From Plutella xylostella (lineage: Eukaryota; Arthropoda; Insecta; Lepidoptera; Plutellidae), in NCBI RefSeq assembly GCF_932276165.1, contig NC_063993.1, positions 630,001 through 694,000 of the forward strand: a stretch of 64,000 nt of DNA, written 5' to 3'. A program made the translations under genes and the position numbers. The notes under the pieces were generated by a model. That model was not told the DNA's origin and ran no database searches. It saw nothing but the letters and a program-made list of their open reading frames with translations. Numbering within the stretch: the first letter of the stretch is position 1; every line of letters starts with the position of its first letter. This document shows, piece by piece, positions 21,057-31,932 of the stretch.

Positions 21057-23976
21057 ACATTTTACTTATATTATTTTCTTAGTCAATGGTTTCATGGTTT
21101 CTCAACATGGGTCAAAGCTCGACGATAGCTCCAGCACTGGGCAGAGAGCTTTTACTAGTAATCCACTAATAGAAGTGGATTATACTGAGGGCGGCTCGCT
21201 CTGTGATGATTCCCACTCAATAGAGATCCAACCCTTCAACTGACTAAGTAGTCGTAAGACGGCTTTGGACTTATCATTTTAGGGTTAAGTTTATTTTGGT
21301 TGTTTTGTTTATTAACCTTAGAAGAACCTTATAGAAGTTAAACATCTGCATTAGCGTTATACAGGCGTGATGAACAAATTAAAATATACATTCGCTTTTA
21401 TTAAAATTATATTTGTGTTTAGTTTTAAGCTAAACAATGTGGTAGCGTATTTGAAATCTTGAATCTTGCTACAAAATGGGTATCTCTTGACATATTTATT
21501 TTGTTATTTTTATAACCGAAATAAAGATAAAACAAGTTCACGTTTAATCCTGTCAGTGATTCAGGGTGATGCGAAACTGACTGATAGAGAGTGTCCCAAG
21601 ATCGTAAGTCACAGATACGGATTCGTCTTTTCCTAAATAAATTACTAAGTATAGTGGGAAGATAGAATAGATACTCGTTTCCGGAAACCAGTTATTTTGC
21701 AATATCTGCTCCTCTAGTACGGGATTTGCTATTTTTGAAAACTAAAAAGTTTAGGTTTTCTCCTGTCATCTGCATACATTATCTGTCAAAGCTTCATGAT
21801 AGTTTACGCAAGAGGCGCCACTTAGTATGCGAGAAAACGTAAACTTTTATAGTTTTCAACAAACTATCAAACCGGTACTAAACCCACTGTACCTTTATTT
21901 AAAAAAAAAACTAAGTTAAAATCAGTGTAGAGAAAATTATTCTTAACTTTGAAGTTTCTCACCGATGGAGAACTTGCGGTTAACGATCTCATAGATTAAC
22001 GGCCAATAATTAACTTGAGTTTGAAAGAAAAAGTTGTGAAAAACAGTCCATTCATTGACTCGCAGAGTAATTGATCGCAAATCAATCACTGAAAATCACT
22101 GAAAGAAGCTTTTAAGTGACACCCTCGTCAACACTGTTTACTTACGACGAAAACTTGAGTTTAGGGTGTTAATTGGCTGCGGATGACATGAAGTTTTAAC
22201 CGACGACGTGTCGCAATATCACTCGATTGTTTCTTTGTATTTCTATGAGATCACATTTGTAAGAAGCACATGCCGTGGACGACACGTAGCGTTTACGTAC
22301 GTAAGGCTGCTGTAATCTCACTGCCTCTGCGTGTCAACCGTTATACCAATTTTCTCCTTAATAGTGCATTTTTGGTCGCTAAATAATTAAATATAAGAAT
22401 CGTATATATAGTCGCTAAAACAAGTGGAAAGTTTTTATATGTTTTTTTTATTTAGTAATTATTACAGTGTCATGTATACCTACTTACTTAGGTATTCAAC
22501 AACATGCCTGCTTAGGCTTAGGTATAAAAAATACGATTGAAATTTTACACGGGAAAGTTTTCCCATTCCTCTTTTTAATTAGGCCTTACATCACGGATTA
22601 CCGTAAAAAAGTAATGTTTAAATTATTGAATGTCGCTCTTGCAATTTATCTAAGTCGAAAGTTCAATGTTCAATCGGATTAAAGTACATTAACTGTCGGT
22701 AAAAGTTGAATTTTGTAAGGGAAGTGAAATATCGACAGGTAGGGGCTGGAATAGTCAATAAAGGGAGAAGAACTTATTTGTATCAATATTTTGTAGATCG
22801 TTGCTTGAAAACGAGTAAGTACAGCAGTACAAACTGTGCAGTATGCTAATTACGAATATGTTGACTAGTCTTGAGTTTTTATAATATGCGTTTTATTAGT
22901 TTATATCGTAACCGACAGGGGCGCTGATCAAGATGTCATACAAATTATCAATTAGGTACACAGTTGCGCTGGTAAGACGTAGGCTCTAACAGAGTTCGTA
23001 AAAACATCAACACTATTTATTACCGACGCTTCCACCTTCTCCGTGTTCCTAGGGCTCAATTCAATCAGGTCCCTTAGAACGGTGTGCTGTTGCTGATTTG
23101 ATGGGATTGTTGGATTTCGGAATGGGCTTAGAAAAACGTTGGAGGTGAATAAGCAACATTGTGTTGGTTTTTTTGCGCCTGTGTAAAGAGTATTTGGAAT
23201 CCTTTGGCTACAGCTTTGTGGGATGCAGCAGTAATGGGGCGTAACGAGTTTTTGATTAATCCTGGTTCCGGCGGACAGTGCGAACAGACGGAGTCAGTGG
23301 AAATAATGTGATGTTCTTTTTATATTACAACATCATTGGACAGACTGTTCTTCATTGATGAATACGGTATGATGTTTAGAAAGGACCGAAGAAATTTTTC
23401 GCTATTCGTAGTGCAAGTCCACAGTAAAAAAACTACCTAAGTACCTAGTATACATTCCGCTTTCTGGATCATTCCTGTGAAACCCTGCCTCTACCTATTT
23501 ACCTAGAACTCCCATTTCACGTCACTATTTTACCGTAGCGTTCAGCGAATTTATAACCTTGGGGTATCGCCCTATTTAGGTTATAGCTTGAATTATTGTA
23601 TCGCCTCGGATTGGGACGGAAAAGATTTGACATTGGAAAGGCGGAGCGGCCGGGCGCCCAGTGGGCCGTCGATTTGTCAACATCACCGCGATTACCTATC
23701 TGTCGTAGATAAATTGGCTTTCGGCTGAAGTGGATCCGTTTTAGGTATATCTAGACGCGTTTTTGAACGCAATGTTTGACCGCTCATTTGTCTATGGTAC
23801 CAGGGTACGTAGATTCTATCAGATTTCTCAGAAAGACAAACTATACAGACAGTTATGATTTTTTCAGAAAGCTTCATTTTTATTGTCTATTTCAGAGAAG
23901 GAGAGACACTTATACATTTCTACAATGTACTTAACTATAATAATAACCGGACTATTATTAATTCATTCATTTTAGA
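21057..23976. other. No gene recognised
   Basis: AT-rich sequence. A short inverted repeat, TAATCCACT ... AGTGGATTA, lies at about 21160-21183. A GC-rich patch lies near 23590-23700 (GGCGGAGCGGCCGGGCGCCC). Neither points to a gene. Confidence 0.45.
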
Positions 23977-24239
23977 CGGCTGAATGGCGTAGTGGTTAGT
24001 GACCCTGACTACTATGCCGAAGGTCCCGGGTTCGATTCCCGGCTGGGGCAGATATTTGTTTAATGACAGATATTTGCACTCGGGTCTTGGGTGTTGATAT
24101 TTATATTTAGTATGTATCTATCTATGTATTTGTGTAGATATATCAGCTGTCCGACACCCATAACACAGGTTCTGCCTAGCTTGGGGTCGGATGGCCGTGT
24201 GTGAGATGTCCCCACATATTTATTTATTATTTATTTATT
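23977..24239 (+). mobile_element. tRNA-derived SINE, copy 2
   Basis: The head GACGGCTGAATGGCG, A box TGGCGTAGTGGTTAGT and B box GGGTTCGATTCCCGGC are spaced as in tRNA. After TGGGGCA comes the body, with ATATTTGCACTCGGGTCTTG, ATCAGCTGTCCGACACCC, CTTGGGGTCGGATGGCCGTG and an ATTTATTT tail. The tail half is shared with the SINE at 14389-14590. It fits Metulj-like SINEs of Lepidoptera from memory. The 74-nt head is not a functional tRNA gene because the acceptor ends do not pair. Confidence 0.75.
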
Positions 24240-26451
24240 ATTACACATAGGTAGATTTGAAAAACAGTGCTAACAGTGCTTCTATATTTTATTTTCACTT
24301 GACTCATAATTTTCAGTGACTGATATATTCCTCCCTGTAAAGAAACATTTCCTCCTGTTTAAAACCAACTATTGATCGGCATCAGCTCTTACATTCGTGT
24401 TTATTCTGGTATCCCGACTTGTCTCGTGGGATCTCACCGAATCTTTTCTGAACGCTCTCCGATATCATAAATCTTGTGCTAAGTATTATTTACATAGGGT
24501 GTCAGCTTGTACCGTTAGAACGGCGAAAACGTATGTTTCTACATGTACACTTACGGGTAATAACCAAAATCATTCATTTGTTGTTGTTGTAATCTGAGTA
24601 CCTATATTAATTTATATCGTACACATTAAGTATATGAGCTTCAAAGTTTAGGTAATGATTTTCTTAAGCTTAGCATTTTTATCTGTTATATTCTGTCATT
24701 TTTTTATGATATTGACCGCTGGAGGCGCTGGTAAAAGTACAAATACGGAAACAGTCGTCTGCGTAAAATCTCCGAATTCATCCGGTAGTAAGAGTTTTTT
24801 TAGTTACATTATTTACAGACGTTGCATTTCACAACATAAAACGGACATTTCTATTCATGTTGATGAATACATCCATCGGAGACCACGTTTCCCAGCCTTT
24901 TAATTATTGAAAACCCGTCAGATTTCGGAACCCGTACAGAATCCACACTAAATATTCATCATACCCGCCCCGTATCGCCGACGTATCGTGTTTATGCGTC
25001 TAGTCATGTAAATACATCGCTGAAACATGTAGACCACGTCGTTGGTCATTGTCCCTCGGTATTACACGATGACGCTCCTAAGTCCGGTGTTTAGAGTTGA
25101 AATTCTCTCGGTGAGCGTATTTGTCCGGGTCGAAGGATCGTGAATGGGTGGGGGGCCACGTCGCAGCCCAAGGCTTTGGCGGATTGTGCGGAGCTTGGAC
25201 GCGATGTGTTCCGAATGCGATAAATATTACTATTGGGGCGTTTTAAAGGGTCATGTTTAGGGAGGAAAAGTAGCGCTTCACGCGGTTGTGTCTTTGGCTC
25301 GGGTGAGGTTTGTATAGTGTGAGCATGGTTGTCATATCAAAATATGTAGAGTTTTGTGGTGAAAGAACAGGTTACAAAAATAAATACCAAAAGAAACCCA
25401 GCCTTTTCTTGTAACTCCTTAAAATGAAATCAAACGTCTAGATAAGATATTTTATCTTTCTCGATTTTAGTCCTCAAAAATAAATCTAAAGTAATGAAAA
25501 TGACTTTCTCAATTTTACTCCTAACGCTAACGTAACTGTTTTCTCTTGGTTAAATAATTAGTTGAAAACATTCTCATATAAACGAGTATAGTTACAAAAG
25601 GTTTTCTAATAAAATACGTTCCTTGGCAAGTTGGTCGGCTTCCCGGTTCACCTTATTCAAAACAAATACGCAACTAGGAGCTCGGGGAGGCTATTCTAAA
25701 ATTAAAAATTTATAATGATCGAAGGTACCGGGCGAAGTTTGCTTGTGACCGCGCGACGCAAAAAAGTATTTCCAACTTTAAGTAGCAGTCATTAAAACTT
25801 ATTATTTGTATTCTAGTTGTTTGTGGCTTTTCGGTTTAATGCAGTTTGATAGAGACTTAGTGAACTCACTCCGACACTCTTTGTTCGAAGCTGTTGGAGT
25901 TTCCTGCGCTTACTGTTTTATTCCGAAAACTCGGTGGAAACTCGACGGCTGAACGCAATCCCGAAAAATACGGTATAAATATCCGATAAAATTTACCGAA
26001 TTCCAGAGCCGAACTTTATGTGCTGACGTACTTTATCACTCGTGCAAACATAGAGGTATTTACAAAGGTAACGTTAGAAAATTGTCTCCAAAGCCGATAA
26101 ATATTTGCCCAGCCCGAAAATTCGGTGAAATTTTTGAGCAAACGGACAGATTTTTGCCGAATAAACGTAGCGACGGGACGTTCTGTGTACCGCGAACGAC
26201 CACATTTGTGAAATTTCGTTCGGCTTTAAGAATATTTTCAATTTCTCGCAGCCGGAAAATTCAACTATAGCTAGCTGAGCTCTATGTGAAAATTATAGAT
26301 AAACCCACCCAGTTCTGTTAAACTTATTAATAACCTTTAACCTTTTTTAAAAAGCCGATACCAATATGTATACACTCACGACTCTCGCAATCAATGAAAA
26401 AAAAACAGTCACATAGCCCCAAATTAGTCTGGATTAAGTAAGTAAATAGAT
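24240..26451. other. No gene recognised; GC-rich stretch
   Basis: The part at about 24960-25320 is richer in G and C (CCCGCCCCGTATCGCCGACG, GGGTGGGGGGCCACGTCGC) and matches no other part of the window. A 62-codon frame at 26082-26270 has no motif. I see no gene. Confidence 0.4.
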
Positions 26452-26638
26452 ATTATGTAGTCTGAGCCTATCTGAAACCTAGTTAAACATTGTGAGATAT
26501 GGCGTTTCGACTTTCTCCGTGTTCGGCATCATAAGGGTCACAGTGACAGTTAAATAAAGTCCATTTTTCTCTCCACCTTTAGTTTGCAAGGTGCGGGTGC
26601 CTATATAAATAGAGTGAGTCGCCCGCGCGCCTCAGTTG
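26452..26638 (+). repeat. Promoter-bearing inverted repeat, left copy
   Basis: Bases 26465-26638 are the reverse complement of 31150-31323 without a mismatch over 174 bp. Homology fades outward to 26452 (TATTATGTAGTCTGAG against TATTATGTATCTAG). On the inner side it stops exactly four bases after the predicted transcription start. The copy contains the palindrome GTCACAGTGAC at about 26536-26547. It could be the terminal repeat of a large DNA element or a duplicated gene promoter. Confidence 0.85.
26602..26637 (+). promoter_or_regulatory. TATA plus initiator core promoter, rightward
   Basis: TATATAAATAG lies at 26602-26612 and the insect initiator TCAGTT at 26632-26637. The A of the initiator is 30 bases from the start of TATAAA, which is textbook spacing. 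A start codon in good context (GGCAAAATGG) follows 38 nt downstream at 26672. It opens 32 codons and ends in TGA at 26768-26770. That stop overlaps a second ATG, whose arginine-rich frame runs to a GTGAGT at 26859. Confidence 0.5.
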
Positions 26639-26770
26639 GTTTTTGATTTTTGAAGTGAACACTTCGGCAAAATGGCTCAATGTAGCCACGGTTCTCGTCG
26701 GCTTCGCTCCTACGGGGAAAAATATAATATTGAATTTGCGGAGTCCTCGCTGCCGGGAGCTGTAGCGTGA

Positions 26771-27354
26771 TGCGGACCAGGCGGCGCGGGGCCTGCCGGC
26801 TGCTGCGCACACAGCCATTGCTGAGGATTTCGCAACGAAGGTTTGAGTTGATAAGCCGTGAGTAAAATGCTATTATTTACTGCTTTTAAAAGCTCAGCCA
26901 CTGGTCATTATGCTCCGGCGCTTGGGGTTTTTATCCCACGCAGTAGGGTCCGATTCAATAGTCGTGGTGATGATTGATCACATATTCCGGTCCTACTAGT
27001 GGCGCTTGAGCTAGATACTTACATTAATGACCGCTTTAAGTAAAGCATATGTTAATTTTATACAGGAAAAAAATATATAATAAAAATATATTTTTCTACC
27101 CTCAATTTCTAATATTTTTAGAAAACAGTTGATAAAAACTTTGCTATTACAATAATGCACTTGATTATAGCTTATGTAAGGCTTTACAAATAGGAGCTTT
27201 CCAGGACCGTCATAGGATTTTTTACAGGAAGCACGTGGCTCCGAGTTTCAGTATGTTGGGACATTGTGGCATGTGCGGCGAGTAATGAGATCCGCCGGTA
27301 CCTACCCGCTGAGGGTAGGCAGGCCGATTCGGTGAAATTGAAGTTTCGTGTAAC
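26771..27354. other. No gene confirmed downstream of the promoter
   Basis: The sequence contains GCCGTGAGTAAAATG, a plausible splice donor at 26859, then AT-rich DNA. No second exon can be recognised. Confidence 0.35.
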
Positions 27355-27800
27355 CTGCACCCGGCTCTGTGCTCCTGCGCTGGCCGCCGTCTCGTGGCAC
27401 CTGCATCGCAGCGTACACCCGGCCCTGCGCTCCTGCCCTGGCCACCGGTTCGTGCCACCTGCATCGCAGCATACACCCGGCCCTGTGCTCCTGCGCTGGC
27501 CGCCGTCTCGTGCCACCTGCATCGCAGCGTACACCCGGTCCTGGCCCTGGCCACCGGTTTGTGGTACCTGCATCGCTGCATAGACCCAGCCATGCACTCC
27601 TGCCCTGGCGGCTGTACACCCGGTCCTGGCCCTGGCCACCGTTTTGTGCCACTTGCATCGCAGCGTACACCCGGTCCTGGCCCTGGCCACCGGTTTGTGC
27701 TACCTGCATCGCTGCATAGACCCAGCCATGTACTCCTGCCCTGGCGGCTGTGTTGTCCCACCTGCATCGCTGCGCACACCTGGCACTCCTGTTCTGGTTG
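27355..27800. repeat. GC-rich 58-bp minisatellite
   Basis: About eight tandem units, full ones 58 bp and others shortened to 51-55 bp. A typical unit runs TGTGCTCCTGCGCTGGCC, GCCGTCTCGTGGCACC, TGCATCGCAGCG, TACACCCGGCCC. Units alternate between two variants, one with GCCGCCGTCTCGTG and one with CCACCGGTTTGTG. Most reading frames on both strands stay open for 70-220 codons, because the unit contains few stop triplets. I therefore read these frames as by-products, although a repetitive protein cannot be excluded from sequence alone. Confidence 0.85.
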
Positions 27801-28111
27801 CCAGATCCAAACGCCCCCTGTCTGGGAAGAGATTTTATGCTCAGCGGAAACGCCTGCACTATTGCTAGCACGGTCATCATCATCATCAGCCATCATTATG
27901 AGTGACTTATTTAGAAGGTATCGAGTAACGTGCGCTATTCGTCAGTGATTTTGGCATATGCAGACGATCGTTTACTGCCAAGGTTGGTCATGTTAGCCAT
28001 ACAAGGGCACACCAACGAAGCCTGAGTAACCACCTGCAGTCGCCGTAGCCGCATCGGCATGGATGACGACAAATCGTTTAACGTGCACCGCTTCTAAAAG
28101 TGTTATAGCAC
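27801..28111. other. No gene recognised
   Basis: It includes a CATCATCATCATCAGCC microsatellite at about 27868-27886. No supported gene. Confidence 0.45.
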
Positions 28112-28315
28112 TTCAATTTGATGCCTCCGCTGAGGTAGGGTATTCTATTAAAGCAGCTTTCTTCTGAACTGCCCAAAGTGACCTGTAGACTGCTCCTGGG
28201 GATAGTTGTGCAATCAATTTTTTATTTCGATGTCTCTGTTGAAGATATTGTCTAATGCAGCTTTTGTTCTAAACTGCCTAAAGATCATTGGACTGCTCGT
28301 GGGAATGGTGACGCA
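28112..28315 (+). repeat. Diverged tandem duplication, period about 104 bp
   Basis: GCAGCTTT, CTGAACTGCCCAAAGTGA and GACTGCTCCTGGGGATAG in the first unit match GCAGCTTT, CTAAACTGCCTAAAGATC and GACTGCTCGTGGGAATGG in the second. They are offset by 104 bases. The units are clearly related but old. Function unknown. Confidence 0.6.
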
Positions 28316-28324
28316 CGGTAAGTA

Positions 28325-28478
28325 CAGGAGCGTTACTCTATACTGATGAGAAACGAACGAACGAGAGCTGTCGTGCAATCGGCACGTTTAATACATACAA
28401 ACAGATAGAGCGGCTCGCGCCGCAGTGCACTGAAAGTTCGTTTTTCGTCATATAAAGTGTCCCCCCAGACACTATCTT
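28325..28478 (+). mobile_element. MITE family A, complete copy
   Basis: The left end is GCGTTACTCTATACTGATGA-GAAACGAAC. The right end is GTTCGTTTTTCGTCATATAA-AGTGTCCCCCC. The ends are inverted imperfect copies over about 27 bp. The middle holds AATCGGCACGTTTAATAC and AGATAGAGCGGCTCGCGC. Related copies lie at 595-712, 39495-39738 and 59519-59660. Confidence 0.6.
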
Positions 28479-30969
28479 AAGTGTTATGACACATCGGCTG
28501 ATTCCAGCTTTGAGTCTTCTTTTCTCGGCTGTGAGCAAAGTGAATCCCACCAGCGAGTGTTCAACCTAAAAGCACTGAGCTAATTCCTGATTTCGTGAAA
28601 GTCGCTGTTGCTATACCATACCGCTTCACAAGTTACCGAATTTATTATGATCCTACTGTCGGGTGATCATGATCGGAGTGTCATCGCGGTTTCTGAGTGG
28701 CACCATATTAGCTGTCTTCCTTATGTCCCAGTGGATTGTGAGTGTGTATCCAAGCTCTTTGTTGAAAAATGCGTGAACCTCCTACGCAGCAGCTGTCTAC
28801 TAGTTGTCTATCGAATAAATCGAGTAACGGTGCTCTTGCACGAGACGACTACCTTTTGGTAAAATTATAACTTCCACTATTCTGGGAACATGCATATACC
28901 TACTGTGTACTGTGTATCACATCACGTGTAGCCGCAGCCCTACTCAATGTACGGGGCTAGATAATAAACAATGGCAGTCGTCATTAAATTTCTATGAATT
29001 TCGAAGTTCATCATTTGGAGCACAATCCAAAGTGTGAAAGTTCATGGCTAAACGGCTTCTCTAATGAAAATGTATTTTTAATTCGATTCTGGCGCAAACG
29101 TTTCATAACTATTTTTCAACACTGTATCTGCTGAAACTACTTAGACTGACTGGTTAAGATGCAGACGTGCCGTTTTCACAATTCCATTTTGAGTAATCCT
29201 CAACTGTTTTATGGATCTTTCAGTTAGTTAGTAACTAGTTACCAAGATCACTTGTGTCATGCTCGTACTCGCATCTCATTTAGGAGCTCTCTGGCCTCTA
29301 GCTGAAGGCTAGAACTGGTATATATATCTACTAAGCTAGTACAGAGTTATAACCGGGCAGCGGTGACGTGGTAGCTGCTTGATTTATTAGAGTTTGCTGA
29401 AAACTTTCTAAATAAGTAATAATTATTAGTCATAATATTAACTCTTCGCAGTTCTTTTAGAATGTAATGCCAGGTCGCTGAAGTAGGTAACCTTCCTTAG
29501 CTGGACAACAACAACAAGCCTTTTTGTTTTAAAGAATGTCCACTGTCATATCGATGTCCAAGGACTTTTTCTTGGGTATAGCTAACTACCTAAGTTTACC
29601 TATAGATAGCCGCAAGCTATCTGCTGTTGGCGAACTGTCAGTTCTGATTGATAAGTCAGGCTCGAGGTGGCTCGTCCAACTGTCCATGTTCCCGCCACCA
29701 TGATTGTTGCTTCCTCAGATTAGAGAGTCTATGTTGGCTGTCGTTGCATCAGGTCTGATCAGGTACAACTAACATCTTTACGTACCATCTTTATTTAATC
29801 GAGCTATTTTATTTTGTTTTATCTAGGTTGACTTAATGGTTTCAAAATCGAACCTACAACAATGTAAGTAGGTACCTACCTACGTACCTTTGAAGTTGCA
29901 ACAAGGCGAAGCCTTAAGGTTTTGGCCGAGACCTGCCCTTAGTGTTGACGAACATACCTAAAGGTGACCTTGTTAATGTTTTTCATATGAAGTACTGAAC
30001 ATTTTACTTATCCTGGTGGCATGACTGATTTACTTACCCAGTTAGGACATGTTAGCCGGGTTTCATTTATCAACTATTATAATAGTTATATAGTTGTGTT
30101 AATCAATCTTTATTAATTGATGTCATCTACCAAGGAATGCTGCCAGAGCTCATAATATTCACACATGATGATACAGAATGATAGTAGCCCACAAAATCGG
30201 TGCAAAGGCTTATAAAATAACTTTCCTTCCTAGTAGGACTGCACAGGAACTCGTTAACCGCCGAGTTAGTTAGAATACAAAATTAGACTGTGTATTACTT
30301 GTCAATCTAGAATATGAATATAGTGACCTGCATCATGTTTTGAAAAACTGAATACTTAGTTATCCGCCAGTGTCACAGCCTTCATCTTATCTTTTCCAGT
30401 AGCTGATGAGGCTGAGATATTTAGTAAAATTATCTTCCCTTCAAGCACCACTCCTCGTTCCAATGACTAGATGCCGCGCCAGGAGTTGCAGGCCGTGTCG
30501 TCGTACAGGGCTAACTGAGCAGGTCCTCGAGGCTCCAGGGTCGGCTGCTGCATTTCTGAGGTCAGTCCAGAATTACATACCCTAGTCATCATGTGCTGGC
30601 CTGAGCCCCAGCGGCCTAGATCGATATTCTACATTTTACAGCTTTTAAATATTGTTGAAAAGTATTTCACTGGTTCCATCCATTCGGCTAGTGTATGTTA
30701 AAAATATTGCCTTGACAATAACAAGATTTTGATCAATAATTACTTATAAGTATTGCTTTCGAAGAGGCACTGTGTGTATCCATAAGTATAAATACCTACC
30801 TATATGTATAGGTACATACCTTCCATAACTTTCTGACAAGTCAGGAATAATAAGGAAGTACTTAAGTCTTATGTATACTTATACCTTTCTTTTTAGTATA
30901 TCTATTACCTAGAAATCTATGCATTATAAATTTATAGATTCAAATATTTATCTACTGATATACGCATCA
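28479..30969. other. No gene recognised
   Basis: Mixed composition. A GC-richer part at about 30470-30610 has no open frame of note. A dense patch of TAGGTACCTACC lies near 29870. An 84-codon frame at 28608-28862 has no motif. Confidence 0.45.
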
Positions 30970-31067
30970 GTAGCTTATGGGTCACAGTTGGTTTTCTCTC
31001 CACCATGCGATAATAAACACATCTCACAATGTTTAACTAGGTTTCAGATAGGCTCAGACTACATAAT
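30970..31067. repeat. Rearranged fragments of the promoter repeat
   Basis: Bases 30977-31004 (GGGTCACAGT joined to TTTTCTCTCCACC) match two separated parts of 26536-26577 in the same orientation. Bases 31022-31067 (TCTCACAATGTTTAACTAGG on) match 26452-26497 in reverse orientation. Both abut the fold-back at 31064-31369, so this locus was built by several rearrangements of one sequence. Confidence 0.6.
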
Positions 31068-31369
31068 AGACGCATTTTTCCTGAAATAAAAATGACATAT
31101 TATGTATCTAGCCTATCTGAAACCTAGTCATTTCTGCATGGTGATATTACAACTGAGGCGCGCGGGCGACTCACTCTATTTATATAGGCACCCGCACCTT
31201 GCAAACTAAAGGTGGAGAGAAAAATGGACTTTATTTAACTGTCACTGTGACCCTTATGATGCCGAACACGGAGAAAGTCGAAACGCCATATCTCACAATG
31301 TTTAACTAGGTTTCAGATAGGCTAGATACATAATATGTCATTTTTATTTCAGGAAAAATGCGTCTATTA
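31064..31369. mobile_element. Fold-back element carrying the right promoter copy
   Basis: The left arm TAATAGACGCATTTTTCCTG and onward to AGCCTATCTGAAACCTAG (31064-31127) is the exact or near-exact reverse complement of 31306-31369, ending CAGGAAAAATGCGTCTATTA. The arms are about 64 bp and flank a 180-bp centre that includes the promoter repeat. Terminal TA on both sides could be a TA target duplication. Total size is 306 bp. Confidence 0.65.
31150..31323 (-). promoter_or_regulatory. Promoter-bearing inverted repeat, right copy
   Basis: It is identical to the reverse complement of 26465-26638. On the minus strand the TATA box (plus-strand CTATTTATATA at 31176-31186) lies about 30 bases before the initiator TCAGTT, with A at 31154. 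Downstream of the start it differs completely from the left copy. The first ATG opens only three codons. This copy points left, towards the other. Confidence 0.5.
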
Positions 31370-31805
31370 ATACCTTATATAATAAACCGTATTGATTTAA
31401 CCGCTTCAGAATACGTAGAATAATTATCACAAGCAGATACTCAAAAAACAAGTCACAATGATGATGTCTCTCTTCAGAGATCGGATAATAAAAATATCAA
31501 GACGGGTATCGGTTTTTTATTTTGGTCGTGTCTCCAGCGAGGAAGCCATGGTAAGACCACTCTGTAGACTAAAAACTTGCTAGCGGCTTCCGAAACTACT
31601 CAGAAGAGCAGTAATATTTAATGTACTGAAGCTTTATTATTTGACTTTTTACTGGAAATTAGTTTGCAACTTATTTTAGCGTTGTTTTATTAGTAAAGCA
31701 TACTCACTGGGGTTTATGAACTTAACTAAGTAAGGTAAGGAACTTATAAAAAAAGCAGTGGCGAAAAATACACTAGAGATATTTATATAACATAACAAAA
31801 ATATA
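31370..31805. other. No gene recognised
   Basis: AT-rich sequence with no supported gene. Confidence 0.5.
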
Positions 31806-31932
31806 GTCATACAGTTTGTTGCAAAAGTGGTAAGCCAAAAGGGGGTGACACAATGGGTAATTCTGCATAACCTTTTTTTTTACTTTTGAAAATTCGCAAA
31901 AGAAAAAGCACCTATTGTTATAAGTCACGTTA
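31806..31932 (+). repeat. MITE family B, partial copy
   Basis: ATACAGTTTGTTGCAAAAGTGG, AAGCCAAAAGGGGGTGACAC, GGTAATTCTGCATAACC, TTGAAAATTCGCAAAAG and AAGTCACGTT follow the same order as the complete element at 48591-48853 read on its minus strand. One inverted end is missing. Confidence 0.55.

Noticed and set aside
23977..24052. tRNA gene
   Set aside because: A and B boxes are present but the acceptor ends do not pair, and a SINE body and tail follow directly.
27184..27948. Overlapping frames of 74-224 codons on both strands
   Set aside because: All lie in or across the 58-bp minisatellite and read as repeated low-complexity peptides in several frames at once. No one frame stands out as coding.
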